Positions 33,833-42,196 of a stretch of DNA of 64,000 bases are shown here, one piece after another. Each line of letters opens with the position of its first letter. The first letter of the stretch is position 1. The stretch covers positions 1 to 64,000 of the forward strand of contig CALFEQ010000075.1 of NCBI GenBank assembly GCA_937949945.1, given 5' to 3'. Under the pieces are notes generated by a model that worked only from the letters and a program-made list of their open reading frames with translations, was not told the origin of the DNA and did not search any database. Both the position numbers and the translations under genes were made by a program. Source of the stretch: an uncultured Myxococcales bacterium (GTDB taxonomy: Bacteria; Myxococcota_A; Polyangia; Polyangiales; Polyangiaceae).

Positions 33833-34548
33833 CGGCGCACCTCGGTGGGCGTGCAGAGGTAAACCTCGGGTTCGGGGTTCGAGAGGATGGTGAAGCCCGC
33901 GCTGCGGAGCATCGCCTCGACGCATGCGCGGTTCGGAATCCACCAGTTCGTCGGATCGTGCGCGTAGTCGTGCTCGATGAAGTGGAGCTTCGGGAAGCTC
34001 GGGTCGTCGAAGATCCCGTGCTCCTCGAACGGGTAGTCCTCTTCGAGCGGCGTCACGCCCGAGGAGCCGCGCTGCATGCTCTGGAAGACCATCTTGTCCT
34101 TGACGACGTGGTCGTGGACGAGGTCGAGCGCGAGCAGCGGGTGACGGAGGTGATAGAGGACGCCGAGGAAGAGGACGAGGTCGAACTTCTCGTGGAGCTG
34201 CGCGACGTCGTAGACGCTCATCCGACGGAGCTCGATGTCCACGCCGAGGACACGCGCCGCGAAGCGCGCCTGCGCGAGATAGTGCTCGTCGGTGTCGATG
34301 CCGAGCACGCGGTCCGCCCCGCGGCGCTTCATCTCGATGCTGTAGAAGCCTCCGTTGCACCCGATGTCGAGCACGGTCTTGCCGCGCAGGTCGGCGGGGA
34401 TCGCGTGGGCGAAGCGCGCGAACTTCGTCCGCGGGTAGTCGCCGAGAAAGTGGTCCGGCGCCGTCTGCACGCCGCCGAGGTCCATGTTGTGGAACCACGG
34501 CCCGAGCTGCTCGACCTTGCGGGCGATGAGGTCGCGGCTGATGGTCAT
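33829..34548 (-). CDS. SAM-dependent methyltransferase, CmoB-like (TIGR04290-like)
   Basis: 239 residues. Class I methyltransferase fold with motif I VLDIGCNGGFYSIEMKRRGA, acidic strand end GIDTDEHYL and the CmoB-like segment FDLVLFLGVLYHLRHPLLAL. The N-terminus GPWFHNMDLGGVQTAP and the late WWIPNRACVEAMLRSAGF match, as far as I remember, the TIGR04290 family of methyltransferases found in sugar-modification clusters. It overlaps both neighbours by 4 bases (ATGA). Likely methylates a sugar of the operon's product; that role is inferred from context. Confidence 0.8.
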   Translation of the reverse strand: MTISRDLIARKVEQLGPWFHNMDLGGVQTAPDHFLGDYPRTKFARFAHAIPADLRGKTVLDIGCNGGFYSIEMKRRGADRVLGIDTDEHYLAQARFAARVLGVDIELRRMSVYDVAQLHEKFDLVLFLGVLYHLRHPLLALDLVHDHVVKDKMVFQSMQRGSSGVTPLEEDYPFEEHGIFDDPSFPKLHFIEHDYAHDPTNWWIPNRACVEAMLRSAGFTILSNPEPEVYLCTPTEVRR

Positions 34549-35351
34549 GCGACACCTCCCGCGCGTTCGATCGCGCGACCGTTCGCGATCCGAGCGACCG
34601 GTCCCTTGCCTTGCTCGGCCATCGCCTCGAGCAGGCGGATCGCCTCGCGGTAGCCGCCGACGGTGCCAGTGTCGACGTACGAGAGCCCCTCGCGGATCGC
34701 CTTTGCCCGGCCGCCACGCGCGAGCCACGCGTTCACGAGCGTGCCCACGTACGCGTCGCGCGGCTGCCGCTCGAGCCAGAGGCGATGGAGCTCGCGGAGC
34801 ACGCGGCCCCGAATCTTGAAGGCGCCCCAGACCCAGCGCGTCGCGATCTCGGGCTGCTTCACGCGGACCTCGGAGACGCGTCCCGCTTCGTCGCTCACGA
34901 CGGCGTCGAACAGCTCCGGATGCGCGACGGGGAAGCAGAGGAACGAGAGGTCGTCGTCGCCGAGGCGACCGAGGCCGTCGGCGGGGAACCAGACGGTGTC
35001 CGGCAAGCCGACGAGGACGTGCTCGTCGTCGTCGACGAGCGGCAGCGCGCGGAAGATGGCGTCGCACAGACCCTCGGCGCGCGGCTGGACGACGTAGCAG
35101 ATGGGCGTCTCCGCCGTGCCCGCGCCGTAGTACTCGACGATGTCGCTCTTGCCGGGCGAGATGACGAAGCAGATCTTCGTGGCGCCGCCGAGGACCATGC
35201 GCTCGACGAGGTACTCGCTTACGGCGCGCGGTCGCTCGACCTCGCCGTCGTGGACGCTGCCGACGGGCAAGAGCTCCTTGCTGAAGGCGAGCGGTTGGAT
35301 GCGGCTGCCCGTGCCGGCGGCAGGTACGATCCCCCACATCGCGGACCTCAT
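34545..35351 (-). CDS. Sugar-phosphate nucleotidyltransferase (RmlA/GalU-like)
   Basis: 268 residues. GT-A-type nucleotidyltransferase: IVPAAGTGSRIQPLAFSKEL carries the G-x-G-x-R loop and the Lys of the KEL(L)PV signature; then PICYVVQPRAEGLCDAIFRA, the acidic VLVGLPDTVWFPADG, and the C-terminal sugar-side SYVDTGTVGGYREAIRLLEA. It activates a sugar-1-phosphate to an NDP-sugar. The central loop between strands is short, so it may be a monomeric or dimeric form. Start and stop both overlap the neighbours in ATGA tetrads. An internal start at MWGIVPAAG is possible. Confidence 0.85.
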   Translation of the reverse strand: MRSAMWGIVPAAGTGSRIQPLAFSKELLPVGSVHDGEVERPRAVSEYLVERMVLGGATKICFVISPGKSDIVEYYGAGTAETPICYVVQPRAEGLCDAIFRALPLVDDDEHVLVGLPDTVWFPADGLGRLGDDDLSFLCFPVAHPELFDAVVSDEAGRVSEVRVKQPEIATRWVWGAFKIRGRVLRELHRLWLERQPRDAYVGTLVNAWLARGGRAKAIREGLSYVDTGTVGGYREAIRLLEAMAEQGKGPVARIANGRAIERAGGVA

Positions 35352-36370
35352 CGAACGGCGCCCACGCGCAGGCGCGTCGCGGACGCGTCGCTCGGGGGGA
35401 TGAGCTTGGGAGAGGACGCGGCCGGCCGTCGCCGGCGCCCGACGCGCTCGAAGTAGGTGATCGTCTTCTTCAGCCCTTCGCGGAGCGGCACTCTGGGCGA
35501 GAAGCCGAGCACCTTCCTCGCGAGGTCGATCACCGGCCGGCGCATCTTCGGATCGTCGGTCGGCAGCGGCCCGTGGACGATGTCGAGCCTCTTGTTCGTG
35601 AGCTCGAGGACGAGGCGCGCGAGCTCGAGGACCGTGAACTCGTGCGGATTGCCGAGGTTCACGGGGCCGGTGAACGACGGATGTTCCATCAAGAGCGTGA
35701 GGCCCTCGACGAGGTCGTCGACGTAACAGAAGCTCCGCGTCTGCGACCCGTCGCCGTAGACCGTGAGCGGCTCGTCGTTCAGCGCCTGGCAGACGAGGTT
35801 CGAGACGATGCGGCCGTCGTCCGGATCCATGCGCGGGCCGTAGGTGTTGAAGATCCTCGCGATACGGACCTCGACGCCGTGGCTGCGCGCAAAGTCCATC
35901 GTGAGCGACTCCGCGCAGCGCTTGCCTTCGTCGTAGCAGGCGCGGGGACCGATCGGGTTCACGGATCCGCGGTAGCTCTCGGGCTGCGGATGAACCTCCG
36001 GATCACCGTACACCTCGCTCGTGGACGCGAGCAGGACGCGGGCCCCGCACTGCTTGCCGAGCTTCAGCGCATGGAGCGTCCCGAGGACGCTCGTCAGCGT
36101 CGTCTTGACGGGATCGGCCTGGTAGTGCGGCGGGCTCGCCGGGCAGGCGAGGTTGTAGATGCGGTCGACGGGCACGTAGAACGGCTCCACGACGTCGTGC
36201 TCGACGAAGGTGAACCGAGGGTGGTTCCGGAGGTGCGCGATGTTCTCGAGCGATCCCGTCTGGAGGTTGTCCATCGCGATCACCTCGTCGCCGTCGCCGA
36301 CGAGCCGATCGCAGAGGTGCGAGCCCAAGAATCCCGCTCCGCCCATCACGAGGACACGGTGCTTGCTCAT
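35348..36370 (-). CDS. UDP-glucuronate decarboxylase-like (UDP-xylose synthase) SDR
   Basis: 340 residues of the extended SDR family, closest to UDP-glucuronate decarboxylases. NAD loop GGAGFLGSHLCDRL; the UXS segment RIYNLACPASPPHYQADPVK; STSEVYGDP; catalytic Tyr146/Lys150 in ACYDEGKRCAE; then RIFNTYGPRMDPDDGRIVSN, all strongly family-like. It would make UDP-xylose from UDP-glucuronate. A short basic C-terminal tail beyond the family end is unusual. No UDP-glucose dehydrogenase lies in the window, so UDP-glucuronate must come from elsewhere in the genome. Confidence 0.88.
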   Translation of the reverse strand: MSKHRVLVMGGAGFLGSHLCDRLVGDGDEVIAMDNLQTGSLENIAHLRNHPRFTFVEHDVVEPFYVPVDRIYNLACPASPPHYQADPVKTTLTSVLGTLHALKLGKQCGARVLLASTSEVYGDPEVHPQPESYRGSVNPIGPRACYDEGKRCAESLTMDFARSHGVEVRIARIFNTYGPRMDPDDGRIVSNLVCQALNDEPLTVYGDGSQTRSFCYVDDLVEGLTLLMEHPSFTGPVNLGNPHEFTVLELARLVLELTNKRLDIVHGPLPTDDPKMRRPVIDLARKVLGFSPRVPLREGLKKTITYFERVGRRRRPAASSPKLIPPSDASATRLRVGAVR

Positions 36371-36389
36371 CGTTCACCCTCTCGGTTCG

Positions 36390-37523
36390 TCAGCGTTCCC
36401 ATGCGGTGCGCGCGCTTTTTCGCGCCGAGCCGGCGGCGGCGTTCCGTCGGGCGTGGCGCTCGAAGAGCTCCCGCGTGTACCGCTCGAGCGTCTCCGCGCG
36501 GTGCATCGACGTGTGCTCGGCGAGGACCCGCCGGCGAGCGCGTTCGCCGATCGCGATGCGCTCCTCCTCGGGCAGCGCGCGAAGGAAGCGCTCCACGTCC
36601 TCGCTCGTCTCGGCGATGAGGATCTCGCGGCCGGGGACGAAGAGCTCTTCGAGCCCGGGCCACGGATCGCTCACGATGGCGGTGCCGCACGCGGCGGCTT
36701 CGAAGAGACGCACGCTCGGTGACCAACCGGCGGCGACCATCGCCGCGCGCGTCACGTTGAGCGTGAAGCGTTGGCTGCCGTAGAACGCGCGATGATCGCC
36801 GGGCGCGAGGTGCGTCACGCGCTCGACGTTCGGCGGCCATGCGATGCGCGCCGGGTACATCGGACCGGCGACGACGAAGCGCCCTTCGGGCGAGCGGCGC
36901 GCGGGGGTCAAGAGCAGCCGATCGAGCGTGGGCTGACGATCGGCGCTGTACGTCCCGAGGTAGCCGAGGTCCCATGCCGGGAGGCGCTCCTCGGGGTAGT
37001 GCACCTCCGGGTCGACGGAGCAGTAGAGCGCTCGGGCGCACGGCGAGCCGAGGCGCTCTTCGAGGACCCGAAGCGTCGGCCCGCCCGTGAACGACAGGTA
37101 CATCGCGTAGCGCGCGACCTGATCGCGGGTGAGGTAGTCGGCCTCGCCTCTCGCGAGCTTCTCGAGCGTGACGGGCGTGTCGATGTCGTAGAAGACGGTG
37201 CGGCCGGGCGCGAGCTCGAGGGCCCAGTCGCCGACGCGATCGCCGTCGGGGACGTAGGAGCCGACGACGACGAGGTCGGCCTCGCCGACCTCCCGCGCGA
37301 AGCGATCGAACAGCTCCTCGAGCGAGCCGTACAGGTGCGTGCGCGCGTACGGCGGGCTCGGCAGATCGCGGTTCTCTGCGTAGAACGGCAGATCGCGCTC
37401 GAGGAACGTGACCTCGTGGCCGCGCGCCGCGAGGTGCTTGAGCAGCGCGCGGTAGGTCGTGGCGTGGCCGTTGCCCCACGAAGACGTGATCGACAGGCCG
37501 AGGAACACGTACTTGAAGCTCAC
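36390..37523 (-). CDS. CgeB-like glycosyltransferase (paralogue 2)
   Basis: 377 residues, the closest relative of paralogue 1: VFLGLSITSSWGNGHATTYR, LAARGHEVTFLERDLPFYAE, VFYDIDTPVTLEKLARGEAD, YLSFTGGPTLRVLEERLGS, WDLGYLGTYSADRQPTLDRL, then LFEAAACGTAIVSDPWPGLE. The GT-B donor-site EAAACG block is intact. Length and motif order match paralogues 1, 3 and 4, so the four arose by duplication. Its ATGA start overlaps the stop of paralogue 3. Substrates unknown. Confidence 0.82.
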   Translation of the reverse strand: MSFKYVFLGLSITSSWGNGHATTYRALLKHLAARGHEVTFLERDLPFYAENRDLPSPPYARTHLYGSLEELFDRFAREVGEADLVVVGSYVPDGDRVGDWALELAPGRTVFYDIDTPVTLEKLARGEADYLTRDQVARYAMYLSFTGGPTLRVLEERLGSPCARALYCSVDPEVHYPEERLPAWDLGYLGTYSADRQPTLDRLLLTPARRSPEGRFVVAGPMYPARIAWPPNVERVTHLAPGDHRAFYGSQRFTLNVTRAAMVAAGWSPSVRLFEAAACGTAIVSDPWPGLEELFVPGREILIAETSEDVERFLRALPEEERIAIGERARRRVLAEHTSMHRAETLERYTRELFERHARRNAAAGSARKSARTAWER

Positions 37524-38626
37524 GGCGACACCTCGACGGGGTCGATGTCCGCTTGCAGGAGGAGCGCCTCGACCTGACGGGCGCGGCGCGCGTACGTGTG
37601 CTCGGCGAGGACCCGCTGGCGCGCCGCTTCACCGATCTCGAAGGCTCGCGTCGCGGAGAGGTCGCGCACCCAGCGCGCCACGTCCTCGCCGCTCTGCGCG
37701 ACGAGCACCTCGCGGCCCGGCTCGAGGAACAGCTCGATCCCCTCCCACGCGTCGGTGATGATGCACGCGCCGGCGCCCGCCGCCTCGAAGACGCGCGTCG
37801 CGGGGGAGTAGCCGTACGCCGCCATGCTGTCGCGCGCGACGTTGAGCACGGCGCGCGCGCTCGCGTTGAGGACGTTGTGGTCGGCGGTGTAGACGTGGCC
37901 GATCGCCTTCACGTTGCGCGGGAGAGCGTCCTGGTCCCAGCCGTTGCCGCCGAGCAGGAACGTGCGGTCCGGGAGCGCGCGCGCGGGGCGGAGGAAGAAC
38001 TCCTCCACCCGTGCCTCGCGATCCGGCAGGCGGTTGGCGAGCAGCGTCAGATCGGACGCCCAACGCTCCGAGGGCTCGACGGGGTGATGCGTGTCGGGAT
38101 CGAGCGCGTTGTAGACGGGCGCGCAGAGCCTCGCGCCGAAGCTCTCGTAGCCGCGCACGACGGGCGGTCCGCCGCCGTAGGTGAGGATGACGTCGTATCG
38201 AGGGACGAGCGCGCGGAACGGATCGCCCGGGTTGTGCCGCATCCGGTCGAGCGTGGCCGGCGCATCGACGTCCCAGAACACGGCGAGCGAGCCGGGCCTC
38301 CGCGTCGCGACGACCTCGCGCTCGAGGAGCGGATCCCAGACGCCGACGCCGCTCGCCTTCACGACGACGTCGGCGCGCCGCGCGCGCTCGAGCACGCGGT
38401 AGACCGCGTCCTCGCTGGTCCCCGAGTAGACGACGACCTCGGCCCACGGTGGGTCGTCGATGTCCCGGTGCTTCTGCCGGTCGTAGGCGTCCGGCTCGTA
38501 GAAGGTGATGCGGTGACCGCGGGCCGCGAGCGCGCGGATGATCCCGCGGTAGTACGTCGCCGCTCCGTTCCAGTAGGCCGAGACGAGGCTCGAGCCGAAG
38601 AAGGCGATGTCGAGACGTTTCCTCAT
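37520..38626 (-). CDS. CgeB-like glycosyltransferase (paralogue 3)
   Basis: 368 residues. Same architecture: IAFFGSSLVSAYWNGAATYY, LAARGHRITFYEPDAYDRQK, AVFWDVDAPATLDRMRHNPG, LTYGGGPPVVRGYESFGAR, then ATRVFEAAGAGACIITDAWE. The canonical WGNG is WNGA here and the C-terminal EAAACG is EAAGAG. The ATG is chosen from the MRKRLDIAFFGSS start that aligns with the paralogues; it overlaps the stop of paralogue 4 by four bases. Confidence 0.8.
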   Translation of the reverse strand: MRKRLDIAFFGSSLVSAYWNGAATYYRGIIRALAARGHRITFYEPDAYDRQKHRDIDDPPWAEVVVYSGTSEDAVYRVLERARRADVVVKASGVGVWDPLLEREVVATRRPGSLAVFWDVDAPATLDRMRHNPGDPFRALVPRYDVILTYGGGPPVVRGYESFGARLCAPVYNALDPDTHHPVEPSERWASDLTLLANRLPDREARVEEFFLRPARALPDRTFLLGGNGWDQDALPRNVKAIGHVYTADHNVLNASARAVLNVARDSMAAYGYSPATRVFEAAGAGACIITDAWEGIELFLEPGREVLVAQSGEDVARWVRDLSATRAFEIGEAARQRVLAEHTYARRARQVEALLLQADIDPVEVSP

Positions 38627-39774
38627 GTGCGCGATCCCTCCGCTCCGCTCCCACGCCTGCCGCGCGGCCTGTCGGGCTCGCGCACGCCGAGCTCCTCCGC
38701 GATCGCGCACAGCTCCTCGACGCGATGCGCGCACGTGTGGCGCCGGAGGATCGTCTCGCGGCCGTGCCGCGCGAGCGCGCGTCGCGCCTCTCCGTCGCCG
38801 AGCAACGTGCGCATGTGGGCCCGCATCTCGGCGCCGTTGCGGGCCACGAGGAAGTCCTCTCCGACGGAGAAGAGCCCCTCGTCGTCGTGGAAGGGGCCCG
38901 TGATGAGCGGCACGCCGCACGCGAGGGCCTCGAACACGCGGATGGTCGGGATGCCCCGTAGCCGCGACACGTACGGGCGTCGCGGGACGTGCACCGTCAT
39001 CGTGTATTGTGCAAATATGTCCGGTACGCGGAAGTTCGGGATCCATCCGCCGAACTCGATGCCTCGCCTCGCGAGCTCCGCGAGGGCGTGGTCCGGGTAC
39101 CGGACGCCGAAGATCTTCGCGATGAGCCCGAGGTCGCTCACCGGATCGAGCAGGAGCTCACGGAGCTCGGCGGACCGCTCCTCGTCTCCCCAGTTCCCGA
39201 CCCAGACGACGTCGCCGCGTCGCGGGATCTCGAGGGACGGCGGGCGGAAGACGCGCACGTCGGCCGCCTCGTGCCAGACCCAGGTCCGCCGCGACCAGCC
39301 GAGGCGCTCGTAGACCTCTTTCACCGCGGCGCCGAAGGCGAGCACGCCGTCGTAGCCGGAGAGGTCGTATGCGCTCATCGCGCGCGGATCGGTGACGGAC
39401 CGGTGGTGCGTGTCGTGGAAGAGCAGTCGGAAGCTGCCGCCGCGGGCGCGGCGCGCGCCGATGCGGCCGACGAGGTCGGGATCGCTCCACTCGTGGACGA
39501 GGACGAGGTCGGCGCCGTCGAGCGCCTCGTCGAGATCGAGCGAGTCCTTGTCGTAGCGTCGCGGCCGGACGGCCGGGTAGACCTTCGTGGCCAGCTCGAG
39601 CGCGGCAGGACCGTGATCGCGGACGAGGTTCGTCACGCTCCACGCGTCGCGCGGCTCGTACACGGTCACGCGGTGACCGAGCGCGACGAGCTCGGTGACG
39701 ACCCCACGGAGGAAGTGCGCGTTGCCGTGGTTCCAGTCCGAGAGCAGCGAGTGACAGAAGAGGACTACGCGCAT
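38623..39774 (-). CDS. CgeB-like glycosyltransferase (paralogue 4, most diverged)
   Basis: 383 residues. N-terminus MRVVLFCHSLLSDWNHGNAH, LVALGHRVTVYEPRDAWSVT; middle RLLFHDTHHRSVTDPRAMSA; WVGNWGDEERSAELRELLLD; donor-site block TIRVFEALACGVPLITGPFH. Compared with the others the WxNGxA motif is W-N-H-G-N-A and the linker is longer; it probably uses a different sugar. The last 20 residues are Arg/Gly-rich and likely disordered. Its end overlaps paralogue 3 by 4 bases, and its start overlaps the GT4 gene by 10. Confidence 0.8.
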   Translation of the reverse strand: MRVVLFCHSLLSDWNHGNAHFLRGVVTELVALGHRVTVYEPRDAWSVTNLVRDHGPAALELATKVYPAVRPRRYDKDSLDLDEALDGADLVLVHEWSDPDLVGRIGARRARGGSFRLLFHDTHHRSVTDPRAMSAYDLSGYDGVLAFGAAVKEVYERLGWSRRTWVWHEAADVRVFRPPSLEIPRRGDVVWVGNWGDEERSAELRELLLDPVSDLGLIAKIFGVRYPDHALAELARRGIEFGGWIPNFRVPDIFAQYTMTVHVPRRPYVSRLRGIPTIRVFEALACGVPLITGPFHDDEGLFSVGEDFLVARNGAEMRAHMRTLLGDGEARRALARHGRETILRRHTCAHRVEELCAIAEELGVREPDRPRGRRGSGAEGSRT

Positions 39775-40847
39775 GCTCGCCTCCTGCTCCAGGCGGTCCG
39801 GTACGCGTCGAGGATGCCGGCGGCCATCCTCGACGCGGTGTAGAGAGCGGCGCGCTCACGTGCGCGCCGCGAGAGCTCGGCCCTCCGCTCCGGCGAACGC
39901 ACCAAGGCCGTGATCGCCTCGGCGATGTCGAACTCGTCGGTGGGGTCGACGTAGACGGCGGCGTCGCCCCAGATCTCGCGCTGGCTCGGGATGTCTCCGA
40001 GCACGAGCGCCGCGCCGCGCTGCGCCGCCTCGAGCGCCGAGAGGCCGAACGGCTCGTAGAGCGCGGGGAGCGCGAAGATCGCCGCGCGCTCCATCACGGC
40101 GTCGAGCTCGTCGCGTCCGAGCCAACCGAGCGACTCGACGCCTGCGTGAGCGTGCGAGTCCCAGCCCGCCACCTTCACGGGCCAAGGGACGTGGGCCGCG
40201 GCGCGCGCGAGGGTCTCGATGTTCTTCGCGCGGTCCCAGACGCGGCCGCACGAGAGGACGAACGGCTCCTTCTCTCGCTCGACGCCCGCACCGGTCGGAG
40301 GCGGCGCCCCGTTGTGGACGACGGTGACGTCGCGGATCGGCCCATAGTGGCGCTCGAGGCACGTACGCATCGAGCGGGAGACGGCGACGACGGCATCGGC
40401 GCCCTGCAGGCCCGCGCGAACGATACGTCGATACGGCTCGTAGCGCGCCGGCGCGTCCTCGCGCAGGACGGCGCGCCACCAGGAGAGGACGCACGAGTGC
40501 GCCACGACGAGGACCGGCGCCTGGAAGTCGAGCACGCCGTGCGCGTACCCGTTGAGGTGAACGACGTCCGGACGGAGGTCGCGCTCGAGCGCGAGGAGCC
40601 ACTTGCCCGCTTCCTCGACCTCGTCCCACGGATCGTCCATCCACTCGAGCGCGAAGTCGCCCTCGTGCAGAACGAGCCCCGGGACGGCGAGCGCACGCGC
40701 GCGCTGAGCGTGGCGTGCGGGCGGCCCCATCGTCGCCACGTGGACGGTGATCCCTGCCTTCGCGAGCTCGGACGCGAGCGTCACGACGTACGTGAAGACG
40801 CCGCCGACCGTGTCGGCCGTCATGAGGACGGTCCGGAGCTCAGGCAT
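39765..40847 (-). CDS. Family 4 glycosyltransferase
   Basis: 360 residues, retaining GT-B enzyme. The N-terminal acceptor domain begins LMTADTVGGVFTYVVTLASE; the donor domain has VLSCGRVWDRAKNIETLARA and the E-x7-E nucleotide-sugar motif in ALPALYEPFGLSALEAAQRG. It belongs to the glycogen-synthase-like branch by the GGVFTYV start. Length is normal. It overlaps the radical SAM gene by 8 bases and paralogue 4 by 10, so it is tightly coupled in translation. Confidence 0.9.
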   Translation of the reverse strand: MPELRTVLMTADTVGGVFTYVVTLASELAKAGITVHVATMGPPARHAQRARALAVPGLVLHEGDFALEWMDDPWDEVEEAGKWLLALERDLRPDVVHLNGYAHGVLDFQAPVLVVAHSCVLSWWRAVLREDAPARYEPYRRIVRAGLQGADAVVAVSRSMRTCLERHYGPIRDVTVVHNGAPPPTGAGVEREKEPFVLSCGRVWDRAKNIETLARAAAHVPWPVKVAGWDSHAHAGVESLGWLGRDELDAVMERAAIFALPALYEPFGLSALEAAQRGAALVLGDIPSQREIWGDAAVYVDPTDEFDIAEAITALVRSPERRAELSRRARERAALYTASRMAAGILDAYRTAWSRRRACA

Positions 40848-42189
40848 GGCCCCTCTCCAGCTCGGGGAGGGGCCTGGGCGAAGAGTCCTGGATGTCGCTG
40901 AACGACTCGAACTGCGCGAGGTAGTGGGCGTGCGCGCGCTCCCACGCGAAGTCGTCGCAGGCGCCGAATCGGAGCGTGTACTCGGGCGACCCGGGGTAGG
41001 GGAAGAGCGGTACGGGATCGTTCGCCCAGACGCCGTGGTTGCGGAGGTGATCGCGCCAGGCCGCCACGTCGTTCGGGTCGTCGGCGGCGGAGTCGATGAG
41101 GTTCGCCTGGACGAACGGGACGTACTTCTTTGCGACGATGAACAGCTCGGTGAGCTGCTCGGTGCTCAGCTTGCACTTCTTCGCCAGCAGCGAGCGGCCT
41201 CGCTCCGTGATGCTCTCCATCCCGCCCTCGATCGACACGCATCCGGCACGACCGAGGAGCTCGAGCGACGAAGGCGTCCAGTTGTCGATGCGGAGCTGGA
41301 CGCCGAAGAGGACGTCTCGCTCGCAGAGCGCCTCGAGGAGATCCTTGTCCGGGAGGAAGATCTCGTCGATGAAGTAGACGTAGCGAACACCGTTCGCGAT
41401 GAGGCCGTCGAGCTCGTCCAGGGTCGTCTCGAGCGGCCGCTTGCGGAAGCCGTCGCGGAAGTTGTCCTTCGCGCAGAAGGTGCAGTGGTACGGGCAGCCG
41501 CGCGAGGCCTCGATCTCGGCGGCGGGCCCCTCCGGCGTGGTCTCGAACCTGTGGTGGTGATGGAGATGACGCGCGATCGCGGCCTGCGGCCAGCGCAGCG
41601 CCGGCAACGTCTTCATGTCCGTGGCGTTCTTCTCGCCGCAGCCGACGACCCGCCCGCCGTCGAGCCGCGCCGTGGAGGGCACCTCCGACCAGCGCTCGCG
41701 CGGCGTGCTCGCGAGCCGGCGCAGGACGTCCTCGCACTCGCCGACGACGGCGACGTCGACGAGCAGCTTCTTGAGGACCGCGCCCGGCGTCGTCGAGGCG
41801 TGCGGGCCGACGGCGATCGTGACGCCCGCGACGCTCCGAATCGCCGACATCGTCTGCATCGGGACGCGCAGCTCCGGCGGGGGGCACCGCCAGAAGAGGT
41901 AGCTCGGCGCGGTCGTGATCGCCGTCAACTCGGGCCGGAAGGTGGCGAGCGCGGCGCGGATCGCCGCGTCGTCGAAGCCGCCCGTCGCCCCGCCTCCGGG
42001 CCGCCCGAGCGCAGGAGCGCCCGTCCTCCACACGAAGCCGAGCTGCGCATCGACGAGCAGCACGTCGTGGCCGTCCTCTTCGAGGAGGGCCTTCGCGTAG
42101 CCGAATTCGAGCGGCAGGTGCGGCTCACGGCACCCGAAGTAGATGCTCCCGTGGAACGTCCAGGGCGGATTGACGAGCGCGACCTTCAT
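40840..42189 (-). CDS. B12-binding-type radical SAM enzyme
   Basis: 449 residues. The N-terminal Rossmann-like domain (VALVNPPWTFHGSIYFGCRE, ALLEEDGHDVLLVDAQ) has the B12-binding fold order but I see no D-x-H-x-x-G cobalamin motif. The radical SAM domain carries the cluster cysteines Cys232, Cys236 and Cys239 in EASRGCPYHCTFCAKDNF and the usual late blocks VYFIDEIFLPDKDLLEALCE and CVSIEGGMESITERGR. Such enzymes often methylate unreactive carbons or modify sugars. I recall, unverified, a TIGR04295-type family tied to a rhizobial cassette with similar genes. Reaction unknown. Confidence 0.85.
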   Translation of the reverse strand: MKVALVNPPWTFHGSIYFGCREPHLPLEFGYAKALLEEDGHDVLLVDAQLGFVWRTGAPALGRPGGGATGGFDDAAIRAALATFRPELTAITTAPSYLFWRCPPPELRVPMQTMSAIRSVAGVTIAVGPHASTTPGAVLKKLLVDVAVVGECEDVLRRLASTPRERWSEVPSTARLDGGRVVGCGEKNATDMKTLPALRWPQAAIARHLHHHHRFETTPEGPAAEIEASRGCPYHCTFCAKDNFRDGFRKRPLETTLDELDGLIANGVRYVYFIDEIFLPDKDLLEALCERDVLFGVQLRIDNWTPSSLELLGRAGCVSIEGGMESITERGRSLLAKKCKLSTEQLTELFIVAKKYVPFVQANLIDSAADDPNDVAAWRDHLRNHGVWANDPVPLFPYPGSPEYTLRFGACDDFAWERAHAHYLAQFESFSDIQDSSPRPLPELERGHA

Positions 42190-42196
42190 GGAGCCC

